A DNA stretch of 64,000 bases from positions 27,119 to 91,118 of the forward strand of contig DMAW01000117.1 of the NCBI GenBank assembly GCA_003446375.1, in the 5' to 3' direction. Position numbers and translations under genes: made by a program. Within the stretch, counting starts at the first letter, position 1. Each line of letters opens with the position of its first letter. The notes under the pieces are model-generated. The model was given only the letters and a program-made list of their open reading frames with translations, was not told the origin of the DNA and did no database searches. Positions 8,338 through 16,732 of this stretch are shown here, in pieces. The DNA comes from Eubacteriaceae bacterium (GTDB lineage: Bacteria; Bacillota; Clostridia; Eubacteriales; Alkalibacteraceae).

Positions 8338-9615
8338 CTAAATATGAACTAACTGATATTGGTCTAGTAGCGATACTAGACCAAATTTCTTTAGTCTTTC
8401 ATTTGTAATCGCTCTATGCAAAATAAATGACCTTGCAACTCTAGCATATCCCTTTCGGGTATTTGCCCATTCCCATGCTTTTCCTTTGGGAATTCCAAGT
8501 TTCTGCAGGTTCTTATATTTAGTTTTGACCTTTTTCCATTGTTTCCATATACACATCCTTAGACGAAATCTTATGTGCTCATCTAATTCCATGCACATCT
8601 TTTTCATTTGACCGATTTTAAAATAATTTACCCAACCCACAATTAGCTGTTTTAGTTTTATTACTCTATATGAGGTACTCACTCCCCAGCTTCTCGATGT
8701 TAATTGTTTCAGTTTCTCTTTTAATTTCTTAACTGAAATCTGATGTGGCTTTGCTTTGAATTGATGGCTAAATGTATCATAGTAAAACCCAAACCCTAGA
8801 TATTTAATTCCATTCGGTCTGTCTACTTTACTCTTTGTTACGTTTACTTTTAGTCCTAATTTTTCTTCAAGAAACTTCGTGACACTAGCCATAACTCTGT
8901 TTGCTGATTTCTCACTTTTGGTGAGTATAATGCAATCATCTGCATATCTTACAAAGTTAAGCCCTCTTACTTCCAGTTCCTTATCTAATTCATTTAGCAT
9001 TACATTGCTAAGTAGTGGTGACAAGTTTCCACCTTGAGGTGTTCCAATGATTGTATCTTTATACTCATCATCTATCATCACTCCACTTACTAAGAACTTT
9101 CTGATAAGTGATATGACATCACCATCCTTTATCGTTCTTGATATGATGTTCATCAGCTTATCATGGTTTAGTGTATCAAAGAACTTTTCTAAGTCTATAT
9201 CTACTACCCACGAATATCCATCATTCATCATATCTAAGCATTTCATAATAGCCATTTCTGCACATCTACTTGGTCTAAAACCATAACTATTGTCGTGAAA
9301 TTGTTCTTCATAAATAGGCGTTAGTACTTGTGCTATTGCTTGTTGAATAAATCGGTCTGTTACTGTTGGAACTCCTAAGTTTCTAACTCCACCGTCTGGT
9401 TTTGGTATTTCTACACGTCTTACTGGTTGAGGTTTATACTTTCTCTTTCTTATTTGTTCCTTGATACGTTCGCCATTTGCTTTCAGATGTTCATTAAGTT
9501 CGTTGACTTTCATTCCGTCAATTCCCTCTGCACCTTTATTGCGTTTGACTTGCAAAAACGCTTCATTCAGATTTTCTGAACTCAGTATCTGCTTTAATAA
9601 ACTATCAATTTTCAC
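8338..9615 (-). CDS. ltrA: Group II intron reverse transcriptase/maturase
   Basis: Intron-encoded protein that helps the intron RNA fold and splice, and copies it into DNA. The 425-residue reading has RT motifs VEIPKPDGGVRNLGVPTVTDR, YGFRP, DIDLEKFFDTLNH, GTPQGGNLSPLLSN and the catalytic FVRYADD, then a maturase X domain with a GWVNYFK segment (about 300-400) and a short basic tail. There is no HNH endonuclease. The frame is open to an ATG at 9699, but the GTG at 9615 has a GGAGGT site 7 nt upstream and gives the usual N-terminus; an ATG at 9630 is a third option. The gene looks intact. Confidence 0.92.
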   Translation of the reverse strand: MKIDSLLKQILSSENLNEAFLQVKRNKGAEGIDGMKVNELNEHLKANGERIKEQIRKRKYKPQPVRRVEIPKPDGGVRNLGVPTVTDRFIQQAIAQVLTPIYEEQFHDNSYGFRPSRCAEMAIMKCLDMMNDGYSWVVDIDLEKFFDTLNHDKLMNIISRTIKDGDVISLIRKFLVSGVMIDDEYKDTIIGTPQGGNLSPLLSNVMLNELDKELEVRGLNFVRYADDCIILTKSEKSANRVMASVTKFLEEKLGLKVNVTKSKVDRPNGIKYLGFGFYYDTFSHQFKAKPHQISVKKLKEKLKQLTSRSWGVSTSYRVIKLKQLIVGWVNYFKIGQMKKMCMELDEHIRFRLRMCIWKQWKKVKTKYKNLQKLGIPKGKAWEWANTRKGYARVARSFILHRAITNERLKKFGLVSLLDQYQLVHI

Positions 9616-10123
9616 ATTCGCTACCTCCATTCTTTTCGTGGTATCTTTGCCATCGCCATATGCTTTTGCATAGAGTGTAATTGCACCTGATGTTTGCATT
9701 GATACGCAATCACGATTTTAGTAACTGATAAGATTGTTCAGCCCTTCGCTCTTTCTAAGTTTCCCTAGACATCATCACTACTATGGCTTCTGCTGACTTC
9801 TCACATCTCACTCTTGTATCACTACAAGTATTTGGTATAAGGTGTGAGACCTCCCCAGTTAAGAACGAACTCTTTCCCTCCATCTATCTGCCACATTTAC
9901 AATCCATAATTATTTCAGTAGTATAGGACTTCAGTTTGTTATGCAACCTTATCCATTATGAACTGCCTTATATGTGATTTCTGTCCGTCAGACCAGAGGT
10001 TTGCCTCCCACTTCCTTCAGATTCCATCTCACGATGGACACCCTTGTGCTTGACTATGTGTTTCCTACTACAAAGGCACACTCGAGACTTTCACTCGTAA
10101 GAGTTCGCCCATGCTGGGCGAAC

Positions 10124-10158
10124 ATAAAAGAGGTATCTGATTAATTTCAGACACCTCT
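10124..10158 (-). terminator. Terminator of the mini-thioredoxin gene, disrupted by the intron
   Basis: Twelve-bp stem (10147-10158 with 10129-10140, one G-T pair) with a six-base loop, followed on the minus strand by TTTTAT and then directly by the intron. The 3' exon past the intron resumes with TTTTTT, so the original T tract was split. Confidence 0.8.
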
Positions 10159-10171
10159 GACACCTCTTTTA

Positions 10172-10402
10172 TTAGCCTAAAAATTTTTTTATGTCTTTGC
10201 TTTTGGCCACCTTGCCTGCCACTACGACTTTTCCGTTTACCACCAACGCCGGCGTGTTCATCACTCCATATGATGCTATATCCTTAAGGTCAGTGACTTT
10301 TTCAATCTGCACATCAAGCCCCATCTCTTCCACAGCTTTCTTCGCCTCGGCCTCAAGCTTGTTGCACTTTGTGCATCCGGTTCCCAACACTTTAACTTCC
10401 AT
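10172..10402 (-). CDS. Small redox-active disulfide protein (thioredoxin_3 family)
   Basis: A 76-residue glutaredoxin/thioredoxin-fold protein with the redox pair Cys10-Thr-Lys-Cys13 after the first strand and a cis-proline loop MNTPALVVNGKVV. The family is common in anaerobes and archaea and is annotated as redox-active disulfide protein 2. The frame is open 18 nt further upstream to a TTG, but the ATG at 10402 has a GAAGGGAT site. It follows the ArsP-like permease by 37 nt, a pairing seen in other genomes, which suggests that it delivers reducing power or a thiol-bound ligand to that permease. Confidence 0.88.
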   Translation of the reverse strand: MEVKVLGTGCTKCNKLEAEAKKAVEEMGLDVQIEKVTDLKDIASYGVMNTPALVVNGKVVVAGKVAKSKDIKKFLG

Positions 10403-10439
10403 CCATATCCATCCCTTCAATCAATATTTGTATTTAAAG

Positions 10440-11444
10440 TCAAATCAGCAAGAATGCAAATGCATTAAAGCCATACCCAATTATCACTATTCCTATGGTA
10501 ACCATAACCGTAAAAAATATCAACAGCTTTCTTTTGACTACCTTGCTCAGCATGATAAGGGAAGGAAGGCTCAGGGCTGTTACTGCCATCATGAACGATA
10601 ATACCGTTCCAATTCCGACACCTTTTAAGAACAAGGCCTCAGCTATAGGCAATGTTCCGAATATATCAGCATACATCGGAACTCCTATCACCGTAGCTAT
10701 CAAGACGCTTACGGGGTTGTTGCTGCCCAAGGCCGTCTCCACTACGCTTTGGGGAATCCAGTTGTGTATAAGGGCTCCTATTCCTACGCCGATCAAAACG
10801 TACTTCCACACCCTGTTGACTATATCTTTTACCTGCTCAACTCCAAACTCGACTCTTTGGGCTACAGTCATTTCTTCTTGCGTGACATCGGTGCTTTCAA
10901 TCTCCTTGACGTAGCTTTCTACGTACTTTTCCATGCCGGCCTTATCTATCAACGCTCCACCGATTACGGCAAGAACCAACCCTACGACAACATAAGCAAG
11001 GGCTACTTTTGGCCCAAAAAACGACATCAGTATGATTATGCTGGCTAAATCCACCAAAGGTGAAGATATCAAAAAAGAAAATGTAATCCCGATGGGAAGC
11101 CCTGCAGATGTAAATCCGATAAACAGCGGAATGCTGGAACAACTGCAAAAGGGAGTTATCGTGCCGAGAAGCGCTCCTAAAACATTTCCCTTTATACCCT
11201 TTATATTGCCCAAGATCTTCTTGGTCCTTTCAGGTGGAAAGAAGCTTTGAATGTAGGATACACCAAAGATCAATACCGATAAAAGCAGGAATATCTTTAC
11301 AGTATCGTAAAAGAAAAAGTGAAGGCTTCCCCCTAATCGATCGGTTATCTCCAAACCGAATAACCGATTGAGAATAAACTCCACCCCATCGTAGAGCCAC
11401 TCCATCTTTAAAAATTGTCTGTTGAAAAAATCGAATAGATTCAT
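10440..11444 (-). CDS. Permease of the ArsP_1 / DUF318 family
   Basis: A 334-residue inner-membrane permease with about eight hydrophobic segments. The conserved ITPFCSCSSIPLFIGF stretch holds a CxC pair in the first repeat, and a matching GVPMYADIFGTLPIAEAL stretch lies in the second. Members with the CxC pair include ArsP, which exports organoarsenicals, but many are uncharacterised. The ATG at 11444 has an AAGGAGA ribosome site; the open frame above it has none. A palindromic operator of ArsR-like shape lies just upstream and the CxxC mini-thioredoxin follows, so metalloid or thiol-metal efflux is the best guess. Confidence 0.82.
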   Translation of the reverse strand: MNLFDFFNRQFLKMEWLYDGVEFILNRLFGLEITDRLGGSLHFFFYDTVKIFLLLSVLIFGVSYIQSFFPPERTKKILGNIKGIKGNVLGALLGTITPFCSCSSIPLFIGFTSAGLPIGITFSFLISSPLVDLASIIILMSFFGPKVALAYVVVGLVLAVIGGALIDKAGMEKYVESYVKEIESTDVTQEEMTVAQRVEFGVEQVKDIVNRVWKYVLIGVGIGALIHNWIPQSVVETALGSNNPVSVLIATVIGVPMYADIFGTLPIAEALFLKGVGIGTVLSFMMAVTALSLPSLIMLSKVVKRKLLIFFTVMVTIGIVIIGYGFNAFAFLLI

Positions 11445-11458
11445 ATAAATTCTCCTTG

Positions 11459-11484
11459 TATGCGTATATGAGTATATTTGCATA
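11459..11484. promoter_or_regulatory. Palindromic operator upstream of the permease gene
   Basis: A 26-bp imperfect dyad TATGC-gt-ATAT-gagt-ATAT-tt-GCATA directly upstream of the permease ribosome site. Size and composition resemble ArsR/SmtB-family operators. No such regulator is encoded next to it, so the binding protein is an inference. Confidence 0.6.
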
Positions 11485-11488
11485 ACTA

Positions 11489-11517
11489 AATATATCATCT
11501 AATCTAAGCATTGTCAA
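11489..11517 (-). promoter_or_regulatory. Putative sigma-A promoter of the permease operon
   Basis: On the minus strand a perfect TTGACA -35 (11512-11517) lies 17-18 nt from a TTAGTT/TAGTTA -10. The dyad at 11459-11484 would then overlap the start of transcription, as expected for repression. Confidence 0.5.
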
Positions 11518-11599
11518 TACTAAACCATTGATTTATAATTAGTAGGAATATTGATTTTAAAAACGTCTTTTAATATTACCCGTTGAAATGGAGAACATA

Positions 11600-12469
11600 A
11601 TGAATAAGCCAAGAAAAATAGACCTGTTCATCAGATCTGCAATTAAAAATCATACATCATTTCGGTGCCCAAAATGCCGATTAAAAATGACCGTGAAAGA
11701 AAAGAGCCTTTCATGCGAAAACAGCCACTCCTTTAATATTTCAAAAAAAGGTTATGTGAACCTGCTGCTTTCTGCACACGACTCAATATACAGCAAAGCT
11801 CTGTTTGAAGCACGACGTAAGACAACAGAGGCAGGGGTTTTTGATCCAATTATAAATGCTGTGGCCGACATGATAAATGACGATCACCTCTCTGAAAAAA
11901 TCAGCATTCTCGATGCCGGATGCGGCGAAGGAAGCATAAGCTCTAAAATATACTCCCATCTTAATTTTAAAGAAGTTGAATTTCATGGCATAGACATCTC
12001 CAAAGAGGGAATCGCCCTTGCCGGAAACTGCGAGCTGCCCATACTTTGGAGCGTTGGGGACCTCTCTATCCTTCCCTACCAAGACCATATATTTGATTTG
12101 GTCCTAAATATACTTTCTCCATCCAATTATTCTGAATTTTTCAGAGTTATGAAAAAAAACGCTCTGATCATAAAAATCGTTCCGGGAACCGACTACCTTA
12201 GAGAGTTCAGGGATATCTTGTTTGCAGGCTCCAATAAGGCTTCTTACTCCAACGAAAGGGTAAAAAGCTTATTTAAAAACAATGTGTATGAGTTTAATTC
12301 TCAAAGGATTTGCTATACCTTTTCTCCTGATGAAAGACAGCTTCAAAATCTGATAGATATGACTCCTTTATTGATAGATAGAAGTCCCGACGCCAAAGAA
12401 GTTGAAAAATTAAAAAAAATCCAAGCTATCAGCCTGGATTACGAAATACTCACCGGAAGAAAGGCTTAA
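11600..12469 (+). CDS. rlmA: RlmA-like 23S rRNA (guanine-N1)-methyltransferase
   Basis: SAM-dependent methyltransferase that methylates a guanine of 23S rRNA hairpin 35 (G745 or G748 in known members). The 289-residue protein begins with a zinc-binding CPKC...C...H cluster (Cys23, Cys26, Cys39, His43), then the KKGYVNLL motif, the SAM loop ILDAGCGEGS (about 103-112) and an NILSPSNYSEF segment in place of the usual PAxxxE motif. The ATG at 11600 is preferred to the one at 11588 because the GGAG that serves it lies between them. RlmA(II) orthologues in Gram-positives affect macrolide susceptibility; which guanine is modified here is unknown. Confidence 0.88.
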   Translation: MNKPRKIDLFIRSAIKNHTSFRCPKCRLKMTVKEKSLSCENSHSFNISKKGYVNLLLSAHDSIYSKALFEARRKTTEAGVFDPIINAVADMINDDHLSEKISILDAGCGEGSISSKIYSHLNFKEVEFHGIDISKEGIALAGNCELPILWSVGDLSILPYQDHIFDLVLNILSPSNYSEFFRVMKKNALIIKIVPGTDYLREFRDILFAGSNKASYSNERVKSLFKNNVYEFNSQRICYTFSPDERQLQNLIDMTPLLIDRSPDAKEVEKLKKIQAISLDYEILTGRKA

Positions 12470-12488
12470 TCTTTCTTCCGGTATTTTT
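12452..12488. terminator. Convergent terminator between rlmA and the S41 protease gene
   Basis: Twelve-bp perfect stem ACCGGAAGAAAG/CTTTCTTCCGGT followed by ATTTTTT on the plus strand. The rlmA stop codon is in the loop. It may work less well for the minus-strand gene. Confidence 0.85.
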
Positions 12489-12492
12489 TATA

Positions 12493-13698
12493 TTATTTTG
12501 TCATGCTCTCTACAGCTTTTAAAAATTGTATATCCTTATCCAAGCTATAATCCTCAGAATACATGAATTCTTCGTCGATTTCTACTGTTATATCAGGTTC
12601 TATCCCTGTTCCGTGAATATTTCGTCCATTTGGAGTGAAGTATTCCGATATCGTTATCTTATATCCTGTTCCATCCTTAAAATCGCTCATCCTTTGAACG
12701 ATGCCTTTTCCAAAAGAGGTAGTTCCTACAACAACCCCTTCGCCGGTATCCTGCAACGCTCCTGCAAATATCTCCGAAGCGCTCGCTGACCCTTCATTGA
12801 TGATCACAGCCATGGGAATATCCAGCTTCTGCCTGTCTGTAGACCTTTCGTATTCTCTGTTCCCCTGCTTGTCTTCAGTGTAGACAATAACGGATTCACC
12901 CATTATTCTATCTAGCATCTCTACGACCACGTTCATCATTCCTCCGGGATTGTCTCTTAAGTCAAATACTATTCCCTTTACATCTTGGTCTAAAAGCTCA
13001 TTTAGCTGTTTTTCGAATTCTTCATATGTATATGGTTCAAACTGGGTTATGGCCATATAACCGATGTCTTCATAAACTTGGCTGGATACACTGGTCATTA
13101 TGATTTCCTCTCTTGTGATAGCTATATCTATCTCTTCTTCAGAGTTTTTCTTCAAGACCGTTATTTCAACCTGTGTCCCTTCATCTCCTTTGATCAGCGA
13201 GACTACTTCTTCCAGGTTCAACCCTTTGATTCCTTTGCCGTCAACTGCCGTTATGATATCCCCGGATGCAAGCCCGGCTTTTTGTCCCGGAGATCCCTCT
13301 ATAGGAGAAACCACAGTCACATGGTCATCTTCACTCATGGTGACTACGACTCCGATGCCTACATAGCTGCCTTCAAGCTGTTCCATATAAGTAGAAAACT
13401 GATCTTGATCGTAATATGCAGTGTACGGATCTCCGACTGCATCGAACATCCCTGCTAAAGCTCCATCAAGCAGGTCTTGCTCCTCAACATCTTTGTAATA
13501 TGATGTTTGAATTTCATTTTTAAGATACAGCATCTTGTTTATGAAATCCGCTGTGTGGGCATCCTTTGCCTGTATGATTACCTTGTCTCCTACGGCTATC
13601 GTTATAAGATTGGTAAAAAAGAAGGTGGCGATATTTGAAACTATAAGTACTGCAATAAAAATAAGCACGTACCATTTTTTATTATTGTTCTTATTCAT
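12493..13698 (-). CDS. ctpA: S41-family carboxy-terminal processing protease
   Basis: Membrane-anchored serine protease of the CtpA/CtpB family, acting outside the membrane. The 401-residue protein has one N-terminal transmembrane segment (about 8-28), a PDZ domain (about 90-175) and the S41 domain with the Ser of NEGSASASE (about 304) and the Lys of SFGKG (331). The ATG at 13698 has an AAGGAG site. It is the last gene of a wall module after ftsE, ftsX and the M23 gene, an arrangement common in Clostridia and Bacilli. Its own terminator gap suggests partly separate transcription. Substrates are unknown; wall-hydrolase turnover is plausible. Confidence 0.92.
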   Translation of the reverse strand: MNKNNNKKWYVLIFIAVLIVSNIATFFFTNLITIAVGDKVIIQAKDAHTADFINKMLYLKNEIQTSYYKDVEEQDLLDGALAGMFDAVGDPYTAYYDQDQFSTYMEQLEGSYVGIGVVVTMSEDDHVTVVSPIEGSPGQKAGLASGDIITAVDGKGIKGLNLEEVVSLIKGDEGTQVEITVLKKNSEEEIDIAITREEIIMTSVSSQVYEDIGYMAITQFEPYTYEEFEKQLNELLDQDVKGIVFDLRDNPGGMMNVVVEMLDRIMGESVIVYTEDKQGNREYERSTDRQKLDIPMAVIINEGSASASEIFAGALQDTGEGVVVGTTSFGKGIVQRMSDFKDGTGYKITISEYFTPNGRNIHGTGIEPDITVEIDEEFMYSEDYSLDKDIQFLKAVESMTK

Positions 13699-13802
13699 AT
13701 CAGTCTCCTTGATTATAAATTGGCTTACTTTCCATTGTAACACATAAGCTTTAAATTTTATTAAAAAGATTAAAGCTAAAATCGAAGTGAATGTGAACAG
13801 AA

Positions 13803-13829
13803 AAAAATCGGGAGAGCTTCCCGATTTTT
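13803..13829 (-). terminator. Terminator after the M23 peptidase gene
   Basis: Eleven-bp perfect stem AAAAATCGGGA/TCCCGATTTTT with a five-base loop, immediately downstream of the stop at 13835, followed by Ts on the minus strand. Confidence 0.88.
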
Positions 13830-13834
13830 GATAT

Positions 13835-15034
13835 TTATGGGGATACGTACTTAAGGGGATTTACAGTACTTCCGTTAATACGTATTTCAAAGTGCAGATG
13901 GATTCCCGTAGATGTTCCGGTTGTTCCCACTTCGCCTAGTGGAGTCCCAGGACTTAATTTTTGGCCTGCACTAACGTATCTTCTAGCAAGATGACCGTAT
14001 AGTGCAGAAACTTTGTTTCCATTATCATCCAAACCAAGATCTATAACTATGTAATTCCCATATCCTGTCAACACCGTTTTGTATTTGTTTTCTTTCGAAT
14101 CCCAAATTGTTTTGGTCTGTGCTCCGGAAAAAACAACTTCACCAAAACCAACTGCAATTGCGTCAAATCCTCTTCTGCCCTGAGTGCTTATGTCGATTCC
14201 TGAATGAAATTTTCTTGTTCCATGTATTGGATGAATCCTCCAGCCATATGGTGAACTTATCCTGCTCACTCCGGGAACCGGCCAACTATAAACGCTGTTG
14301 ACTTTTTCATTTACATTTTGCTTGGACATTATTTCATTTTTTATCTTATTAGACTCGGCCTCTAAAGTTTTTTGTTCTTCTTCCAACAATCTTGCATTGC
14401 TGTTAAGCTCGCTGACGTAGCTTTCTCTGCTGACGATTACCTGATCCATGCTGGATTTTTGCCTTCTGGCCTCGTTTTGTTTTGCTATTATATTGTTCTT
14501 TTCAACTTCTATCTCTTCTTTTTTTACTTCTATTTCCTTTTCAGCCGCCTCGAGCTTTGCAAAGATCTCCTGGTCGTACTCGATGACGGTTTTTATCATA
14601 TCTATCTTGGATATCAAATCCCCAAAATCCTCAGCGCTGAAAAGTATCTCCATGTAGCTGCTCTCCCCGAACATGTACATGACCCTGAGGCGTTCGTCTA
14701 AGACCTCTTTATATTCCTTACGCTCTTCCTCGGCTTTTTTAAGCTCTTCTCTTATTTTTATCAGCTTTGCCTCGGCAGCGTCCACATCTTTTTGCAGCTC
14801 TGCGATTGTTGTTTCTATTTTTGATATTTGGCTTTCTAACCTTCTGATTTCTTCAGTAACCTCTTCTAAAGTGGCCTTTGTAGTGTCGATTTTCTCTTGG
14901 GTCTCAGCCTTTTTGTCCTCTATTGATTCCAAGTCGTTTTTCAAATCGTCGACGGATTGAGCCGTAGCTGCCCCTGTCATAAAGGTCATGGTCATAAACA
15001 AAGCTAAAACAAAAGACAATATTTTCTTTTTCAA
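13835..15034 (-). CDS. Coiled-coil M23 peptidoglycan hydrolase (EnvC/CwlO-like)
   Basis: Secreted wall hydrolase or hydrolase activator under FtsEX control. The 399-residue protein has a signal peptide (cleavage likely near ATAQS, residue 26), a long heptad-rich coiled coil (about 27-245) and a C-terminal LytM/M23 domain. The metal ligands are all present: His277 and Asp281 in FHSGIDIS, and His379/His381 in HLHFE, so it should be an active endopeptidase rather than an EnvC-like inactive activator. It starts 15 nt after ftsX ends, which supports the coiled coil docking on FtsX. The terminator at 13803 ends the unit. Confidence 0.92.
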   Translation of the reverse strand: MKKKILSFVLALFMTMTFMTGAATAQSVDDLKNDLESIEDKKAETQEKIDTTKATLEEVTEEIRRLESQISKIETTIAELQKDVDAAEAKLIKIREELKKAEEERKEYKEVLDERLRVMYMFGESSYMEILFSAEDFGDLISKIDMIKTVIEYDQEIFAKLEAAEKEIEVKKEEIEVEKNNIIAKQNEARRQKSSMDQVIVSRESYVSELNSNARLLEEEQKTLEAESNKIKNEIMSKQNVNEKVNSVYSWPVPGVSRISSPYGWRIHPIHGTRKFHSGIDISTQGRRGFDAIAVGFGEVVFSGAQTKTIWDSKENKYKTVLTGYGNYIVIDLGLDDNGNKVSALYGHLARRYVSAGQKLSPGTPLGEVGTTGTSTGIHLHFEIRINGSTVNPLKYVSP

Positions 15035-15048
15035 TGATTACTCCCCCT

Positions 15049-15945
15049 TTACACGTCCAAAAATTTAGTTATTGAAAACAGGCTGCCTGCCGCTCCTACA
15101 ATCAACCCATATATCATAAAATACAAAGTAATAGACGGCAAAACCGCCTCAGGCGGTGCGAAGCTTACTCCCATGATCAGCGCGGACTGCCCGGATACCG
15201 CTCCCAACAGATAATAGTAGATGTTCCTTACAACTAAAATCGCCAAAACTGCTCCTGTAAGGCCCAGCACTCCACCTTCTATTATAAACGGCACTCTTAT
15301 GTACCAGTTGGTGGCACCTACGTATTTCATAATGCTTATCTCTTTTCTTCTAGAAAACACCGTAAGCTTTATCGTGTTATAGATGATAAATACCGAAATG
15401 CCCGTCAAGATCAACAAAACCGCAAGGCTCAGCATATTGGTAAAATCGTTGAACTTCATCAATGCATCTACGTAGCCTTCTCCATAGTTTATATAATCTA
15501 CCCCGTCAAGCTCAGATACGCTATCGCTTACTTCCTTGATTTCGGCAGCGTCGCTTACGCGCAGTATGAACGACTCAGGAAGAGGGTTGTCTCCTTCAAG
15601 CCCTTGCAAAATGCCCTGGTACTGTTCCAGGTTTTCAGACATTTTTTGAAGTGCTTCGTCTTTGGACTCAAACCTGATTTCGGTTATCCTTGAATCGGCC
15701 TTAAGCAGTTCTTCCAACTGATCTTTTTGTTCTTCAGTTGCGTCCTTTTCCACGAATACCTTAAGCTCCAGCTGACTTTCCATATCGTTTGTCATATGCT
15801 GAATATTAAGGGCGATTACTAAAAATATGCCGAGTATTACCAACGCCGCTATGACTGACACTACCGAGGCTATGCTCATCAGGGTGTTCCTCTTTATGCT
15901 CCTAGCCGTGTCTCGGACGAAGTACTTAAATGTATGAATCTTCAC
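15049..15945 (-). CDS. ftsX: Cell-division / wall-hydrolase regulator FtsX
   Basis: Four-transmembrane permease-like partner of FtsE. The 298-residue protein begins KIHTFKYFVRDTARSIKRN, has a first membrane helix (about 23-45), an extracytoplasmic loop (about 45-165) that would contact the coiled-coil hydrolase, and three further helices containing the SRRKEISIMKYVGAT segment typical of FtsX. The GTG at 15945 is chosen by family N-terminus; a GTG 24 nt upstream keeps the same frame. It overlaps the end of ftsE, so the two are translated together. It passes ATP-driven signals from FtsE to wall hydrolases. Confidence 0.92.
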   Translation of the reverse strand: MKIHTFKYFVRDTARSIKRNTLMSIASVVSVIAALVILGIFLVIALNIQHMTNDMESQLELKVFVEKDATEEQKDQLEELLKADSRITEIRFESKDEALQKMSENLEQYQGILQGLEGDNPLPESFILRVSDAAEIKEVSDSVSELDGVDYINYGEGYVDALMKFNDFTNMLSLAVLLILTGISVFIIYNTIKLTVFSRRKEISIMKYVGATNWYIRVPFIIEGGVLGLTGAVLAILVVRNIYYYLLGAVSGQSALIMGVSFAPPEAVLPSITLYFMIYGLIVGAAGSLFSITKFLDV

Positions 15946-16621
15946 AGTCGTACCCGCCTTTCTTGTCACCTACCACCTTGCCTCCATGCAAAGTGATGAC
16001 CCTGGATTGCATATGGTTTACGATTTCCCTGTCATGGGTAGCCATTATTATGGTAGTTCCCCTGTCATTTATATCCTTTAAAAGCTTCATGATTCCAATA
16101 GATGTCTTGGGGTCGAGGTTTCCGGTAGGCTCATCGCATATTATGATCTTTGGATCGTTAATTATAGCTCTGGCTATTGAAACCCTCTGCTGCTCTCCAC
16201 CCGATAGCTGGTCAGGATAGTAGTTTTCCCTGTGGGAAAGGCCTACCATCTTAAGTGCCTGAGGCACCTTCTCCTTAATCTCTTTGTGTTTCTTTTCTAT
16301 TATCTCCATTGCATAGGCTACATTTTCATAAACAGTCTTATCCGATAAAAGCCTGTAATCTTGAAAGACCACTCCTACTTTCCTTCTGTAAAAAGGAACC
16401 TTCCTTCTTTTTATTACTGTTATATCTTCTCCGTCTACGTATATCTTTCCTTCGCTGGGATCAAGCTCCTTTAACATCATCTTGATCAGCGTAGTCTTGC
16501 CTGCGCCGCTCTTTCCTACTACAAAAACAAAATCTCCCCTGCAGATGTTTAAGTTTATATCCGAAAGGGCAAGGTGCTTCGTTTTATCATAAGTCTTATT
16601 GACATTTTCAAACGTTATCAA
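15926..16621 (-). CDS. ftsE: Cell-division ATP-binding protein FtsE
   Basis: Cytosolic ABC ATPase that powers FtsX. The 231-residue protein has Walker A GKSGAGKTTL (about 36-45), the Q-loop in VGVVFQDYRLL, signature LSGGEQQR and Walker B IIICDEPTGNLD with a following switch His in ATHDREIV. The start is a TTG at 16621 with a GGAGGT site 8 nt upstream; no ATG fits. The C-terminus carries a short KKGGYDCEDSYI tail beyond the usual end. It opens the ftsE-ftsX-M23 unit. Confidence 0.94.
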   Translation of the reverse strand: MITFENVNKTYDKTKHLALSDINLNICRGDFVFVVGKSGAGKTTLIKMMLKELDPSEGKIYVDGEDITVIKRRKVPFYRRKVGVVFQDYRLLSDKTVYENVAYAMEIIEKKHKEIKEKVPQALKMVGLSHRENYYPDQLSGGEQQRVSIARAIINDPKIIICDEPTGNLDPKTSIGIMKLLKDINDRGTTIIMATHDREIVNHMQSRVITLHGGKVVGDKKGGYDCEDSYI

Positions 16622-16732
16622 ACTATATTACCTCCGAGTTGTTGAATCACACTTGTAAAGATTATGTAACTCTTTAGACATTATATCAGAATAGCAGGCA
16701 TATAAAAACCGGTTTAAGGAATTTTATATTAT

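Larger units (their letters stand above)
8251..10123 (-). mobile_element. Group II intron with reverse transcriptase/maturase
   Basis: About 1.87-kb retroelement on the minus strand. The 5' end (10123) reads GTTCGCCC, close to the GUGYG consensus, and starts a GTTCGCCC/GGGCGAAC hairpin. Roughly 500 nt of structural RNA precede the maturase gene. The 3' end holds a domain V hairpin (8295-8326), a domain VI hairpin (8260-8284) and a terminal CTACTCGAT at 8251. The 5' exon is the 12-bp stem and T run of the terminator of the gene at 10172, an insertion habit typical of class C introns. Both boundaries are predictions. No endonuclease domain is encoded, so mobility would rely on terminator-adjacent or replication-fork targets. 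Confidence 0.88.

Noticed and set aside
10172..10420. Start of the mini-thioredoxin at the upstream TTG (10420)
   Set aside because: The ATG at 10402 has the better ribosome-site spacing and gives the usual family N-terminus.
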